A DNA stretch of 16,103 bases from Brevundimonas vancanneytii (lineage in GTDB: Bacteria > Pseudomonadota > Alphaproteobacteria > Caulobacterales > Caulobacteraceae). The position numbers were made by a program, and so were the translations under genes. Location: the NCBI GenBank assembly GCA_945874855.1, contig CAMCIP010000024.1, positions 1 to 16,103 on the forward strand. The letters run 5' to 3'. The notes under the pieces were generated by a model that was not told the DNA's origin, did no database searches, and saw nothing but the letters and a program-made list of their open reading frames with translations. This document shows, piece after piece, positions 5,969 through 13,504 of this stretch; the first letter of the stretch is position 1; every line of letters begins with the position of its first letter.

Positions 5969-5998
5969 GGGAGAGATAGACCTTCTCCCGCCGGGAGA
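5969..5998 (-). promoter_or_regulatory. Mutually exclusive hairpins in the dnaX-ybaB gap
   Basis: On the minus strand three segments follow each other: TCTCCC (5998-5993), GGGAGA (5989-5984) and TCTCCC (5974-5969). The middle one can pair with either flank. It also belongs to the only Shine-Dalgarno-like purine run (GGGAGAAGG) before ybaB. Either stem would hide that run, so ybaB translation may depend on ribosomes finishing dnaX. This is a structural inference from complementarity only. Confidence 0.4.
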
Positions 5999-6008
5999 GA
6001 AGACGAGG

Positions 6009-7886
6009 TCAGTCCTCGTCCGGCTCGATCTCGTCGGGGATGGTCGGCAGGTCGGGGGCCGGGGGCGGGGTGCGGATCTCGCCGATCCTCGCGCCGGGAA
6101 AGGCGGCCATGACGGCGACCACGAAGGGGTCGGCCTCGACCTCGGCGCGCTCGGCGGCGCGGGCCTTCTTCTCGACCTCGATCAGGGTCTCACCGCCGCC
6201 CTGGCCGTTGGCGGCGATCAGCCAGGTGCGGCCGGTCCAGTCCTTCAGCCGGGCGGCCAGGCGCGGGGCCAGATGGGCCGGGGCGCCGGGGGCGGGCTCG
6301 AAGGTGATGCGGCCGGGCTGGAAGGCCACGGGGCGGACGAAGCGCTGGACCTCCATCTGCAGGGCGACGTCGCGGCGGGCCCCGATCAGCTCCACCACCT
6401 GTTCGAAGGTCTGGGGGTCCGGCGGGGCGGGGGCCGGGGCGGGACGGGGGGCGAGGGCGGCCGAGGCACCGCCGCCTCCACCGCCGCCGCCGCGCGCGGG
6501 GCCCGCACCGCCGGCCGCATCGCCATCGCGCAGGGCCTTCAGCGCCTCCTCCGGCGAGGGCAGGTCGGCGGCATAGGCCAGGCGGATGATGGTCATCTCC
6601 ACCGCGTCGGCGGGGCTGGGCGCGCGCCGCACCTCGTCCAGGGCCTTGAGCAGCATCTGCCAGACCCGCGACAGGGACCCGGCGGAGACGGCCGCGCCGA
6701 TCGCGGCCAGGGTCCGGGCCTGATCGTTGGGCAGGCGGGTCGCCTGGGGGCCCAGCATCTTGGACACCGAGGCGGCGTGGGCGTGCTCCAGCAGGTCGCC
6801 GACCACCTGCACCGGATCGGCGCCGTAGCCGTAGAGGGTGCGGAAGGTCTCAAGGGCTTCCGGGGTGCGGCCGCCCAGGATCTGTTCGAACAGGGCGATG
6901 GTGCGGGTGCGGTCGGCCAGGCCCAGCATGTCGCGCACGGTGTCGGCCTGGACGAGGGCGCCGCGGTCGCCCTGGACCAGGGCCTGGTCCAGCAGGGACA
7001 GGCCGTCACGCACCGAGCCCTCGGCCGCGCGGGCGATCAGGGCCAGGGCGTCGGCCTCGATGGCCATGCCCTCGCGCCCGGCCACCTTGCCCAGATGGGC
7101 GACAAGGACGTCGGGCTCGACGCGGCGCAGGTCGAAGCGCTGGCAACGGGACAGGATGGTCACCGGCACCTTGCGGATCTCGGTGGTGGCGAAGATGAAT
7201 TTGGCGTGCGGCGGCGGCTCCTCCAGCGTCTTCAGCAGGGCGTTGAACGCCTGCGTCGACAGCATGTGGACCTCGTCCAGGACATAGACCTTGTAGCGCG
7301 CCTCGACCGGGGCATAGCGCACACTGTCGAGGATCTCGCGGATGTCGCCGACGCCGGTGTGGCTGGCGGCGTCCATCTCCATGACGTCGATGTGCCGGCC
7401 TTCCATGATGGCGGCGTCGTTGCGGCCGTGGGGCGTCAGCTCCAGCGAGGGCCGGTCGATCGTGTCGGTCTCGTTGTTCAGGGCGCGGGCCAGCAGGCGG
7501 GCCGTGGTGGTCTTGCCCACCCCCCGCACGCCGGTCAGCATGAAGGCGTGGGCGATGCGGCCGGTGGCGAAGGCATTGGTCAGGGTGCGCACCATCGCCT
7601 CCTGGCCGATCAGGTCCTCGAAGGTGCGCGGCCGGTATTTGCGGGCCAGGACGGTATAGGCGGCGCCCTCGTCGCCGGGCGAGGCGTCGGCTGTCGTGGC
7701 CGGAGGCGGGGCCGCGGGAGCCGCGGGCGTCTCGACCGGTGCGGCGGCGGCCTCGGCCTCGCGCATGCCGGCGGGCTCGGGCGCGCCGAACATGTCCTCG
7801 GTATTGGGGTCGCGCTCCGGGGCCTGGTCGAGGGGCGGGTCCTCGTCCCAGGGCGGCCCGTCGAGACTCGGTCCGGCGTCGCTCAT
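6009..7886 (-). CDS. dnaX: DNA polymerase III subunit gamma/tau
   Basis: A 625-aa DnaX, the ATPase of the clamp loader that opens the beta clamp and links replisome parts. The first 75 residues are an acidic, Pro/Ala-rich extension. The AAA+ core then begins with YTVLARKYRPRTFEDLIGQE (77-96). Walker A is GVRGVGKTTT (119-128) and Walker B is VYVLDEVHML (200-209), followed by LLKTLEEPP and the sensor region FATTEIRKVP and SRCQRFDLRR. Domain III is followed by a Gly run and a Pro/Ala linker, then the tau-type C-terminal domain ending DPFVVAVMAAFPGA plus an acidic tail. The cysteines that bind zinc in E. coli DnaX are absent between residues 137 and 170. The ATG at 7886 has a poor ribosome site. 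ffs lies upstream and ybaB-recR downstream. Confidence 0.97.
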   Translation of the reverse strand: MSDAGPSLDGPPWDEDPPLDQAPERDPNTEDMFGAPEPAGMREAEAAAAPVETPAAPAAPPPATTADASPGDEGAAYTVLARKYRPRTFEDLIGQEAMVRTLTNAFATGRIAHAFMLTGVRGVGKTTTARLLARALNNETDTIDRPSLELTPHGRNDAAIMEGRHIDVMEMDAASHTGVGDIREILDSVRYAPVEARYKVYVLDEVHMLSTQAFNALLKTLEEPPPHAKFIFATTEIRKVPVTILSRCQRFDLRRVEPDVLVAHLGKVAGREGMAIEADALALIARAAEGSVRDGLSLLDQALVQGDRGALVQADTVRDMLGLADRTRTIALFEQILGGRTPEALETFRTLYGYGADPVQVVGDLLEHAHAASVSKMLGPQATRLPNDQARTLAAIGAAVSAGSLSRVWQMLLKALDEVRRAPSPADAVEMTIIRLAYAADLPSPEEALKALRDGDAAGGAGPARGGGGGGGGASAALAPRPAPAPAPPDPQTFEQVVELIGARRDVALQMEVQRFVRPVAFQPGRITFEPAPGAPAHLAPRLAARLKDWTGRTWLIAANGQGGGETLIEVEKKARAAERAEVEADPFVVAVMAAFPGARIGEIRTPPPAPDLPTIPDEIEPDED

Positions 7887-7898
7887 GACCGATGACTA

Positions 7899-7920
7899 GC
7901 GCGAACGCCCGAGGTCGCGC
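7899..7920 (-). other. Hairpin in the ffs-dnaX interval
   Basis: GCGCGA (7899-7904) and TCGCGC (7915-7920) can form a 6-bp stem with a 10-nt loop, 13-34 nt before the dnaX start codon. It may end or process the SRP RNA transcript, or fold in the dnaX leader. There is no T-run after the stem. Confidence 0.25.
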
Positions 7921-8003
7921 ACCCCCGTTTAGCGAGGCGGCCGCGAATGTCCCCAGTCCTGCGCCGGATATGGCGGGGAGGGGCGGGCGATGACGGGGAA
8001 GTG

Positions 8004-8096
8004 AGGTGGAGACCGCGACCCGAAGGGGAATTCGTTGTGGCTGCTGCCTTCCGGCCCTGACCAGGTTGGCGAAGCCTTCGCCCGCGATCTCCGCGT
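8004..8096 (-). ncRNA. ffs: Signal recognition particle RNA (4.5S, small bacterial type)
   Basis: Read on the minus strand, the RNA contains the near-universal Ffh-binding core: CCTGGTCAGG (8063-8054), the GGAA tetraloop and AAGGCAGCAGCC. The ends pair: 5' GGAGATCGCG (8092-8083) with 3' CGCGGTCTCC (8017-8008), ten pairs with one G-U, and then CGAAGG with CCTTCG. This gives one long hairpin of about 90 nt, the normal size. It binds Ffh to target membrane proteins to SecYEG. It sits upstream of dnaX on the same strand, an arrangement expected for alphaproteobacteria. Exact ends are uncertain by a few bases. Confidence 0.95.
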
Positions 8097-8099
8097 CGA

Positions 8100-8128
8100 C
8101 ATATGCGGATTTGTCGTCGCCGACGCAA
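8100..8128 (-). promoter_or_regulatory. Candidate ffs promoter
   Basis: On the minus strand, -35-like TTGCGT (8128-8123) and -10-like CATATG (8105-8100) are 17 nt apart. They would start transcription near 8094, exactly where the SRP RNA stem begins. The promoter lies in the short gap before the divergent nudC gene, so the two transcription units face away from each other here. Confidence 0.5.
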
Positions 8129-8152
8129 GCCGGGCCTTGCTATTCAGGGGCC

Positions 8153-9058
8153 ATGACCGCCGCTGCCCCTGACATCGTCTTCGCCGGAAACCCGCTGGAT
8201 CGGGCCGGGGATCGTCGCAACGATCCGGCCTGGATCGCAGCCCAGGCGGCGCATCCCGACGCCCTGGCCCTGACCGCCGACGCGGTGGGGCCGGTGCTGG
8301 AGGCAGGCCCGGAGGGGCCGCGGCTGGCCTGGTCGTCATTGGCCGAGGCGCGGCGGGCCGCCGTGGGGCCGGAGGTGTTTCTGGGCCTGTGGAAGGGGGC
8401 GCCCGTCTTCGCTGTGGAGGTCGCCGCGGCCGGGCCGGACGTGATGCCCCTGCGCGAGGCCGCCATGGTGCTGAGTCCCGGCGACGCCGCCATGGCGGGC
8501 GTTGCGCGGAGCCTGTTCGACTGGCGGCGGCGGCACGGGTTCTGCGCCAACTGCGGCGCGGCCACCGATCCTGCCTGCGGGGGGTGGAAGCGGATCTGCC
8601 CTGCCTGCGCGGCCGAGCATTTCCCCCGGGTCGATCCGGTGGTGATCATGCTGCCGGTCTACAGGGGCGGGCCGGAGGATCGCTGCCTGCTGGCCCGTGC
8701 CCCGGCCTGGCCCCCAGGCCGGATGTCGGCGCCCGCCGGCTTCGTGGAGCCCGGGGAATCGATCGCGGAGGCCTGCGCCCGCGAGCTCAAGGAGGAGACG
8801 GCCCTGGTCGTCGGGCGCGTGCGCCATCACTCCAGCCAGCCGTGGCCCTTTCCGTCGCAGCTGATGATCGGGCTGATCGCCGAGGTGACGGACGAGACCG
8901 TGACCCTGGACCCGGCGGAACTGGCCGAGTCGGCCTGGCTGACGCGCGGAGAGGCGGCCGACGTGCTGGCCGGCCGCCACCCCGCGATCATCGCCCCGCC
9001 CCGCGTCGCCATTGCCCGGACCCTGATCCAGGCCTGGGTCGACGGGGTGGATCCCTGA
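8153..9058 (+). CDS. nudC: NAD+ diphosphatase / NADH pyrophosphatase (NudC)
   Basis: A 301-aa Nudix hydrolase of the NudC type, which splits NAD(H) to NMN(H) and AMP and in E. coli removes NAD caps from RNA. Domains in order: a variable N-terminal domain (1-120), a zinc ribbon with Cys131, 134, 149 and 152, and the Nudix domain. The Nudix box runs GFVEPGE (196-202) to RELKEETAL (210-218), where the usual Gly after EEx is Ala217. The subfamily-specific SQPWPFPS follows at 228-235. The start at ATG 8153 has AGGGG upstream. A longer in-frame reading to 8006 would translate the SRP RNA gene backwards and is rejected. It is divergent from ffs and convergent with the secreted-protein gene 3 bp away. 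Confidence 0.95.
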   Translation: MTAAAPDIVFAGNPLDRAGDRRNDPAWIAAQAAHPDALALTADAVGPVLEAGPEGPRLAWSSLAEARRAAVGPEVFLGLWKGAPVFAVEVAAAGPDVMPLREAAMVLSPGDAAMAGVARSLFDWRRRHGFCANCGAATDPACGGWKRICPACAAEHFPRVDPVVIMLPVYRGGPEDRCLLARAPAWPPGRMSAPAGFVEPGESIAEACARELKEETALVVGRVRHHSSQPWPFPSQLMIGLIAEVTDETVTLDPAELAESAWLTRGEAADVLAGRHPAIIAPPRVAIARTLIQAWVDGVDP

Positions 9059-9061
9059 GGA

Positions 9062-9499
9062 TCAGTTGCCGGCGTTGTAGGACCGGACGCCCCAGTTACA
9101 GTTGGACGAGCAGGTGGCCATGATCACTTCGAAGGTGTAGCGGCCGCCCGAACCGGCGGGGATGACCACCATGGGCGCGTCGTCGGGCTCATAGTCGGTC
9201 CCGACCTCATTGCCCGAGGCGTCGCGGATCACGAGATCCAGGTCCGCGCAGTTCTCGTCGCAGGCGCCGATGGCGATGTAGTTGGCGTTGGGCGCCACGT
9301 TGAAGGTGCCGGTCATGGTGCCGGAGGCGGCCAGGCGGCCGGCCTGGCGGCTGGCGGGGCTGATGCCGAACTCCCTTTCCACCTCGCTGAAGATGTAGTC
9401 GACGAGCGCGGCGCCCGAGGCGTCCTGGGCGACGGCGACGCCGCCGGACAGGGTGAGAGCGGCCGCTGCGGCGGCGGTGAGTGAGGCGATGAGCTTCAT
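9062..9499 (-). CDS. Secreted protein with four cysteines, unknown function
   Basis: A 145-aa protein with a textbook Sec signal peptide (MKLIASL, Ala/Leu core, VAVAQ-DA near residues 21-27), so it is exported. The mature part has a helical section (about 30-60), then a beta-rich domain with two paired motifs: CDENC (80-84), leading into DLDLVIRDASG, and CSSNC (130-134) followed by WGV. The four Cys probably make two disulfides. The DLDL...D..G...D pattern with YTFEV resembles beta-sandwich domains of the PPC type that bind calcium; this resemblance is only suggestive. A strong GGAGGGAA site supports the ATG at 9499, and longer in-frame readings run into kdsB. It converges on nudC. Confidence 0.85.
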   Translation of the reverse strand: MKLIASLTAAAAAALTLSGGVAVAQDASGAALVDYIFSEVEREFGISPASRQAGRLAASGTMTGTFNVAPNANYIAIGACDENCADLDLVIRDASGNEVGTDYEPDDAPMVVIPAGSGGRYTFEVIMATCSSNCNWGVRSYNAGN

Positions 9500-9585
9500 G
9501 GGGGTTCCCTCCGGTGAGGCCGCAGTCATGACTCGCACCGGCCATACTGGCAAATGACGGCATCTGACGAAATTGCTTGTGCCCT

Positions 9586-9612
9586 GCCGCTCGCGACCCG
9601 GTCGCTCGCGGC
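9586..9612 (-). terminator. Possible terminator after kdsB
   Basis: GCCGCTCGCGACC (9586-9598) and GGTCGCTCGCGGC (9600-9612) are near-perfect inverted repeats (11 of 13 pair), located 18 nt beyond the kdsB stop. A T-run is lacking. The centre is tight, so a few inner pairs must open to form a loop. Confidence 0.4.
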
Positions 9613-9629
9613 TTGGGGGCGGGGAGGGC

Positions 9630-10352
9630 TCAGGCCAGGGCCCGCGCGGCCTCCAGATCGGCCGGGTTGTCGACGGAGAGGGGTGGAGCGGCGATGACCG
9701 CGGCCCGGATCGACAGGCCCATCTCCAGCGCCCGCAGCTGCTCCAGCTTCTCGCGGCGTTCCAGCGGCGACGGCGGGGCGGCGCAAAACTGTTCCAGCGC
9801 GGCGCGGCGATAGCCATAGATGCCGACGTGCCGCCAGACGGGGCCGTCGCCGTACAGGGTCGATCGGGTGAAATAGAGGGCGCGGCCGCTGCGTCCCCCG
9901 GGCTCCAGGGTCAGGATCGCCTTGACCACGTCGGGGTTGGCGCGGTCCTCGGGACCCGCTTCAGGCGCCACAAGGGTGGCGATGTCGCAGGCGGGCCGGC
10001 CGGCCAGCAGATCGGCACAGGCGGTGGCGAGGCCCGGATCGGCGAAGGGCATGTCGCCCTGCAGATTAATCACGGCGTCGTGCCGCCCCTCGGGGTCGAG
10101 GGCGGTCAGGGCGGCCATGATGCGGTCGGACCCGGAGGGCAGTTCGGGATCGGTCAGGACGGCGGTCCCCCCCGCGGCACGGATCGCCTCGACGATCTCG
10201 ACGTCGCCGGCCGCCACGGCCACGGGCAGGCCGGAGGCGGCGGCGCGCTCCCAGGCGCGCACGATCATCGGTCGGCCCCCGACGTCGGCCAGGGGCTTGC
10301 CCGGCAGGCGGGTGGCGGCCATCCGGGCGGGAATCAGGACCAGGGGGTTCAT
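9630..10352 (-). CDS. kdsB: 3-deoxy-manno-octulosonate cytidylyltransferase (CMP-KDO synthetase)
   Basis: A 240-aa KdsB, which activates KDO with CTP so that it can be added to lipid A in lipopolysaccharide synthesis; cytoplasmic. Visible: the N-terminal nucleotide-binding loop IPARMAATRLPGKPL (7-21), LPSGSDRI (71-78, the sugar-nucleotide-contacting block), INLQGDMPF (95-103) with the metal-binding Asp100, and HVGIYGYRR near the C-terminus with PLE and EKLEQLR. Length is normal. The ATG at 10352 has only a distant AGGA upstream. It is divergent from the cytochrome c gene with 165 bp between them. Presence of kdsB implies a Gram-negative outer membrane. Confidence 0.95.
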   Translation of the reverse strand: MNPLVLIPARMAATRLPGKPLADVGGRPMIVRAWERAAASGLPVAVAAGDVEIVEAIRAAGGTAVLTDPELPSGSDRIMAALTALDPEGRHDAVINLQGDMPFADPGLATACADLLAGRPACDIATLVAPEAGPEDRANPDVVKAILTLEPGGRSGRALYFTRSTLYGDGPVWRHVGIYGYRRAALEQFCAAPPSPLERREKLEQLRALEMGLSIRAAVIAAPPLSVDNPADLEAARALA

Positions 10353-10377
10353 GCGGCGGCGAGCGTCCTGTGGGGGC

Positions 10378-10401
10378 CTGCGACGCCCGAGACGGTCGCA
10401 G
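10378..10401. other. Hairpin in the kdsB leader
   Basis: CTGCGAC (10378-10384) and GTCGCAG (10395-10401) form a perfect 7-bp stem with a 10-nt loop, 26-49 nt before the kdsB start. The rest of the 165-bp divergent gap (10353-10517) shows GC-rich sequence without a confident promoter for either gene. Confidence 0.3.
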
Positions 10402-10517
10402 CCGGTTGCGAAGGCCGCGCCAGCGTGTCAGAGACGCGTCCGCAAGGCGAGGCCCCTCGCGCCCCAGCGGGCGCCCTCTATTCGGCCTCCACACATTGAC
10501 GGGAAGCGACGACGCGG

Positions 10518-11192
10518 ATGAGCGGCGATCTGAAGTTGAACAAGATTCTGGGCGCCGGTCTGGCGACCGCCTTCGTCATCATCGGCGTGCAGCAGGTGGT
10601 GGCAATCGCCTATGCCCCGCATCCGCCCAAAAAGATGGGTTATCTGGTCAATGTGCCGGAAGAGGCTGCGGCCGGCGGTGAACCCGCCGCCCTGCCGATC
10701 GACTGGGGCACCGTCCTGCCGGTCGCCGACATCGCGGCCGGTGAAGCCGCCTTCGCGCGCTGCAAGGCCTGCCACACGATCGACGCGAGCGGCGGCAATG
10801 GGGTGGGCCCCGCCCTGTATGGCGTCCTGGGCCGGGCCGTGGGTGGCCATGCCGGGTTCGCCTATTCGGAAGCGATGACGGGCCATGCCGCGGTGGATCC
10901 GACCTGGAGCCTTGATGCCCTGGACGCCTTCATCACCTCGCCCGGCGGCTATGTGTCCGGCACCAAGATGTCCTTCGCCGGCGTCCGGGACGAAACCACG
11001 CGGATCAATCTGATCGCCTATCTGCGCAGCCAGGGCTCGGGCGGCTATGCCATCCCGGCGCCCGATCCGGCGCGCCAGCCGGGCGCTGCCACCGCTCCCA
11101 CCGCCGAGGGGACCGCTGACGCCGCCGCCGCGGCCGGAGCTCCGGCCGAAGGTGCCGCGGCCGAGGCCACGGCGCCCGCCGCAGCCGGCTGA
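10518..11192 (+). CDS. Membrane-anchored class I cytochrome c
   Basis: A 224-aa cytochrome c. An uncleaved N-terminal anchor (about 10-32) holds it on the periplasmic side of the inner membrane, followed by a flexible linker (33-75). The heme domain (about 73-173) has the covalent attachment motif CKACH (82-86), GVGPALYGVLGR, and the axial Met151 in GTKMSFAG, ending with LIAYLRSQ. This is the layout of membrane-bound cytochrome c (CycM/cy-like) that shuttles electrons to terminal oxidases. An Ala/Pro-rich tail (about 180-224) of no clear function follows. It converges with the NlpC/P60 gene, with stops 1 bp apart. Confidence 0.93.
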   Translation: MSGDLKLNKILGAGLATAFVIIGVQQVVAIAYAPHPPKKMGYLVNVPEEAAAGGEPAALPIDWGTVLPVADIAAGEAAFARCKACHTIDASGGNGVGPALYGVLGRAVGGHAGFAYSEAMTGHAAVDPTWSLDALDAFITSPGGYVSGTKMSFAGVRDETTRINLIAYLRSQGSGGYAIPAPDPARQPGAATAPTAEGTADAAAAAGAPAEGAAAEATAPAAAG

Positions 11193-11202
11193 TCTAGAGC
11201 CG
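11186..11202. terminator. Weak shared stem between convergent genes
   Basis: CGGCT (11186-11190) and AGCCG (11198-11202) pair around a 7-nt loop that contains both stop codons of the convergent cytochrome c and NlpC/P60 genes. Five pairs without a T-run make only a weak bidirectional terminator candidate. Confidence 0.25.
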
Positions 11203-12015
11203 CCGGAACCGCGGCGCGTCGAAGCCGTCGTCCCGCATCCGCGCGTCGACGGCGCCGAGGCCCTCGATCACGACCCTGCCGGCCGCGCCGCTGGCGTGGA
11301 TGACCGTCTCGCCGTCCAGCAGGATGGCGGCATGTCCGGTCCAGCCGGGCCCGCCCACGGGATGGGTCCAGATCGCCAGATCGTCTGACGCGACCTGATC
11401 CGCCTCCACCGCACGGCCCAGTTCGGCCTGTTCGTCGGCCAGACGCGGTGCGGCCCGGCCGCAGGCGATCAGGCAGGCCTGGACAAGGCCCGCGCAGTCC
11501 GTGTCCCGGTCAGATCGCCCGCCCGGGGCATGGGGCGTGCCCAGCATCCGCTGCGCCGTTACAGCGAGATCGGGTTCGAACTGGCCGATGGGCATCAGGG
11601 TCACATCGCCGACCGCATCCCTCGCCGGGTCGACCAGGGCGTTCAGCGGCAGCACCCCGCCGATGGAGGCGACGCGGTGGGTCGGGACGTGGGCACCCTC
11701 GGCGGCTGCTGCCGCGTCGATCCAGCCGACCACGCCGTCGCGCCGGCAACGGCCCCACAGCCGGTCCCCGCCCTCTTCCAGAACGTCGAAAATCTCGCCG
11801 AACAGCAGCTGGCTGATGCGGGCCGCCGCGGGGCCATGCCCGTCGAACACCTCGGCCACCGGCACGATCCCGAACAGGGCGCGGGTCGGCGCATAGGCCC
11901 GGGCCGGCACGCGCCCCTCCAGGGCCAGCTCGGCCAGGTCGGGACGCGCCAGCCAGTGGCGCGCGTCGGGAGAAGCAGTTGGGGTCGTCAACGCGAGGTT
12001 CCGGTTCGTCCACAC
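11194..12015 (-). CDS. NlpC/P60 family cysteine peptidase with SH3-like domain
   Basis: Up to 273 aa. The N-terminal part (about 35-110) looks like the SH3-like domain of bacterial gamma-D-glutamyl dipeptidyl peptidases (GEIFDVLEEGGDRLWGRC, GVVGWID). The C-terminal NlpC/P60 domain has the nucleophile Cys174 in DCAGLVQ, His228 in TGHAAILL and His240 in VIHASG, a complete triad. Such enzymes cut the D-Glu/diamino-acid bond of murein peptides. No signal peptide is visible, so it may work on recycled peptides in the cytosol. The start is uncertain: GTG at 12015 (used here) lacks a ribosome site, while TTG at 11991 has GGAA seven bases upstream. The usual PYLWGG-like block reads PHAPGG (161-166). 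It follows the M17 aminopeptidase gene by 40 bp. Confidence 0.88.
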   Translation of the reverse strand: MWTNRNLALTTPTASPDARHWLARPDLAELALEGRVPARAYAPTRALFGIVPVAEVFDGHGPAAARISQLLFGEIFDVLEEGGDRLWGRCRRDGVVGWIDAAAAAEGAHVPTHRVASIGGVLPLNALVDPARDAVGDVTLMPIGQFEPDLAVTAQRMLGTPHAPGGRSDRDTDCAGLVQACLIACGRAAPRLADEQAELGRAVEADQVASDDLAIWTHPVGGPGWTGHAAILLDGETVIHASGAAGRVVIEGLGAVDARMRDDGFDAPRFRRL

Positions 12016-12035
12016 CGTGGCGCCGAAGGCCGAAA

Positions 12036-12051
12036 GTCCCGTTAACGGAAC
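12036..12051 (-). terminator. Hairpin just after the aminopeptidase stop
   Basis: GTCCCG (12036-12041) and CGGAAC (12046-12051) form a 6-pair stem (one G-U on the minus-strand RNA) with a TTAA loop, starting 4 nt beyond the pepA-type stop. A short TTT follows on the minus strand. It could weaken read-through into the NlpC/P60 gene. Confidence 0.35.
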
Positions 12052-12055
12052 GTCC

Positions 12056-13432
<1,377 letters not shown>

Positions 13433-13449
13433 GGGGGTCCTTGCGAGCG

Positions 13450-13465
13450 TTAACGAAGCCTTGAC
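13450..13465. promoter_or_regulatory. CtrA-box-like sequence in a divergent promoter region
   Basis: TTAA (13450-13453), seven bases, then TTGAC (13461-13465) matches the Caulobacter CtrA site TTAA-N7-TTAAC with one change. The second half also gives TTGACG, a plausible -35 for the TPR gene to the right, but no -10 at proper spacing is convincing. The 72-bp gap serves both the aminopeptidase and the TPR gene. Confidence 0.35.
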
Positions 13466-13504
13466 GCGACCCGGCGACCTTACGGCCGAACACGGACGTC
13501 TCCC

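Noticed and set aside
6470..6495. Gly-codon run in dnaX as a programmed frameshift site for a gamma form
   Set aside because: It encodes a Gly-rich linker and has no A-rich slippery heptamer of the E. coli type; no evidence for frameshifting.
5418..7895. 825-codon open frame on + across recR, ybaB and dnaX
   Set aside because: Antisense to three securely identified genes. The translation is Gly/Gln/His/Asp-rich low-complexity sequence, typical of a GC-rich mirror frame.
8006..8152. N-terminal extension of nudC by 49 residues
   Set aside because: It would translate the SRP RNA gene in reverse; the ATG at 8153 has AGGGG upstream and gives a normal-length NudC.
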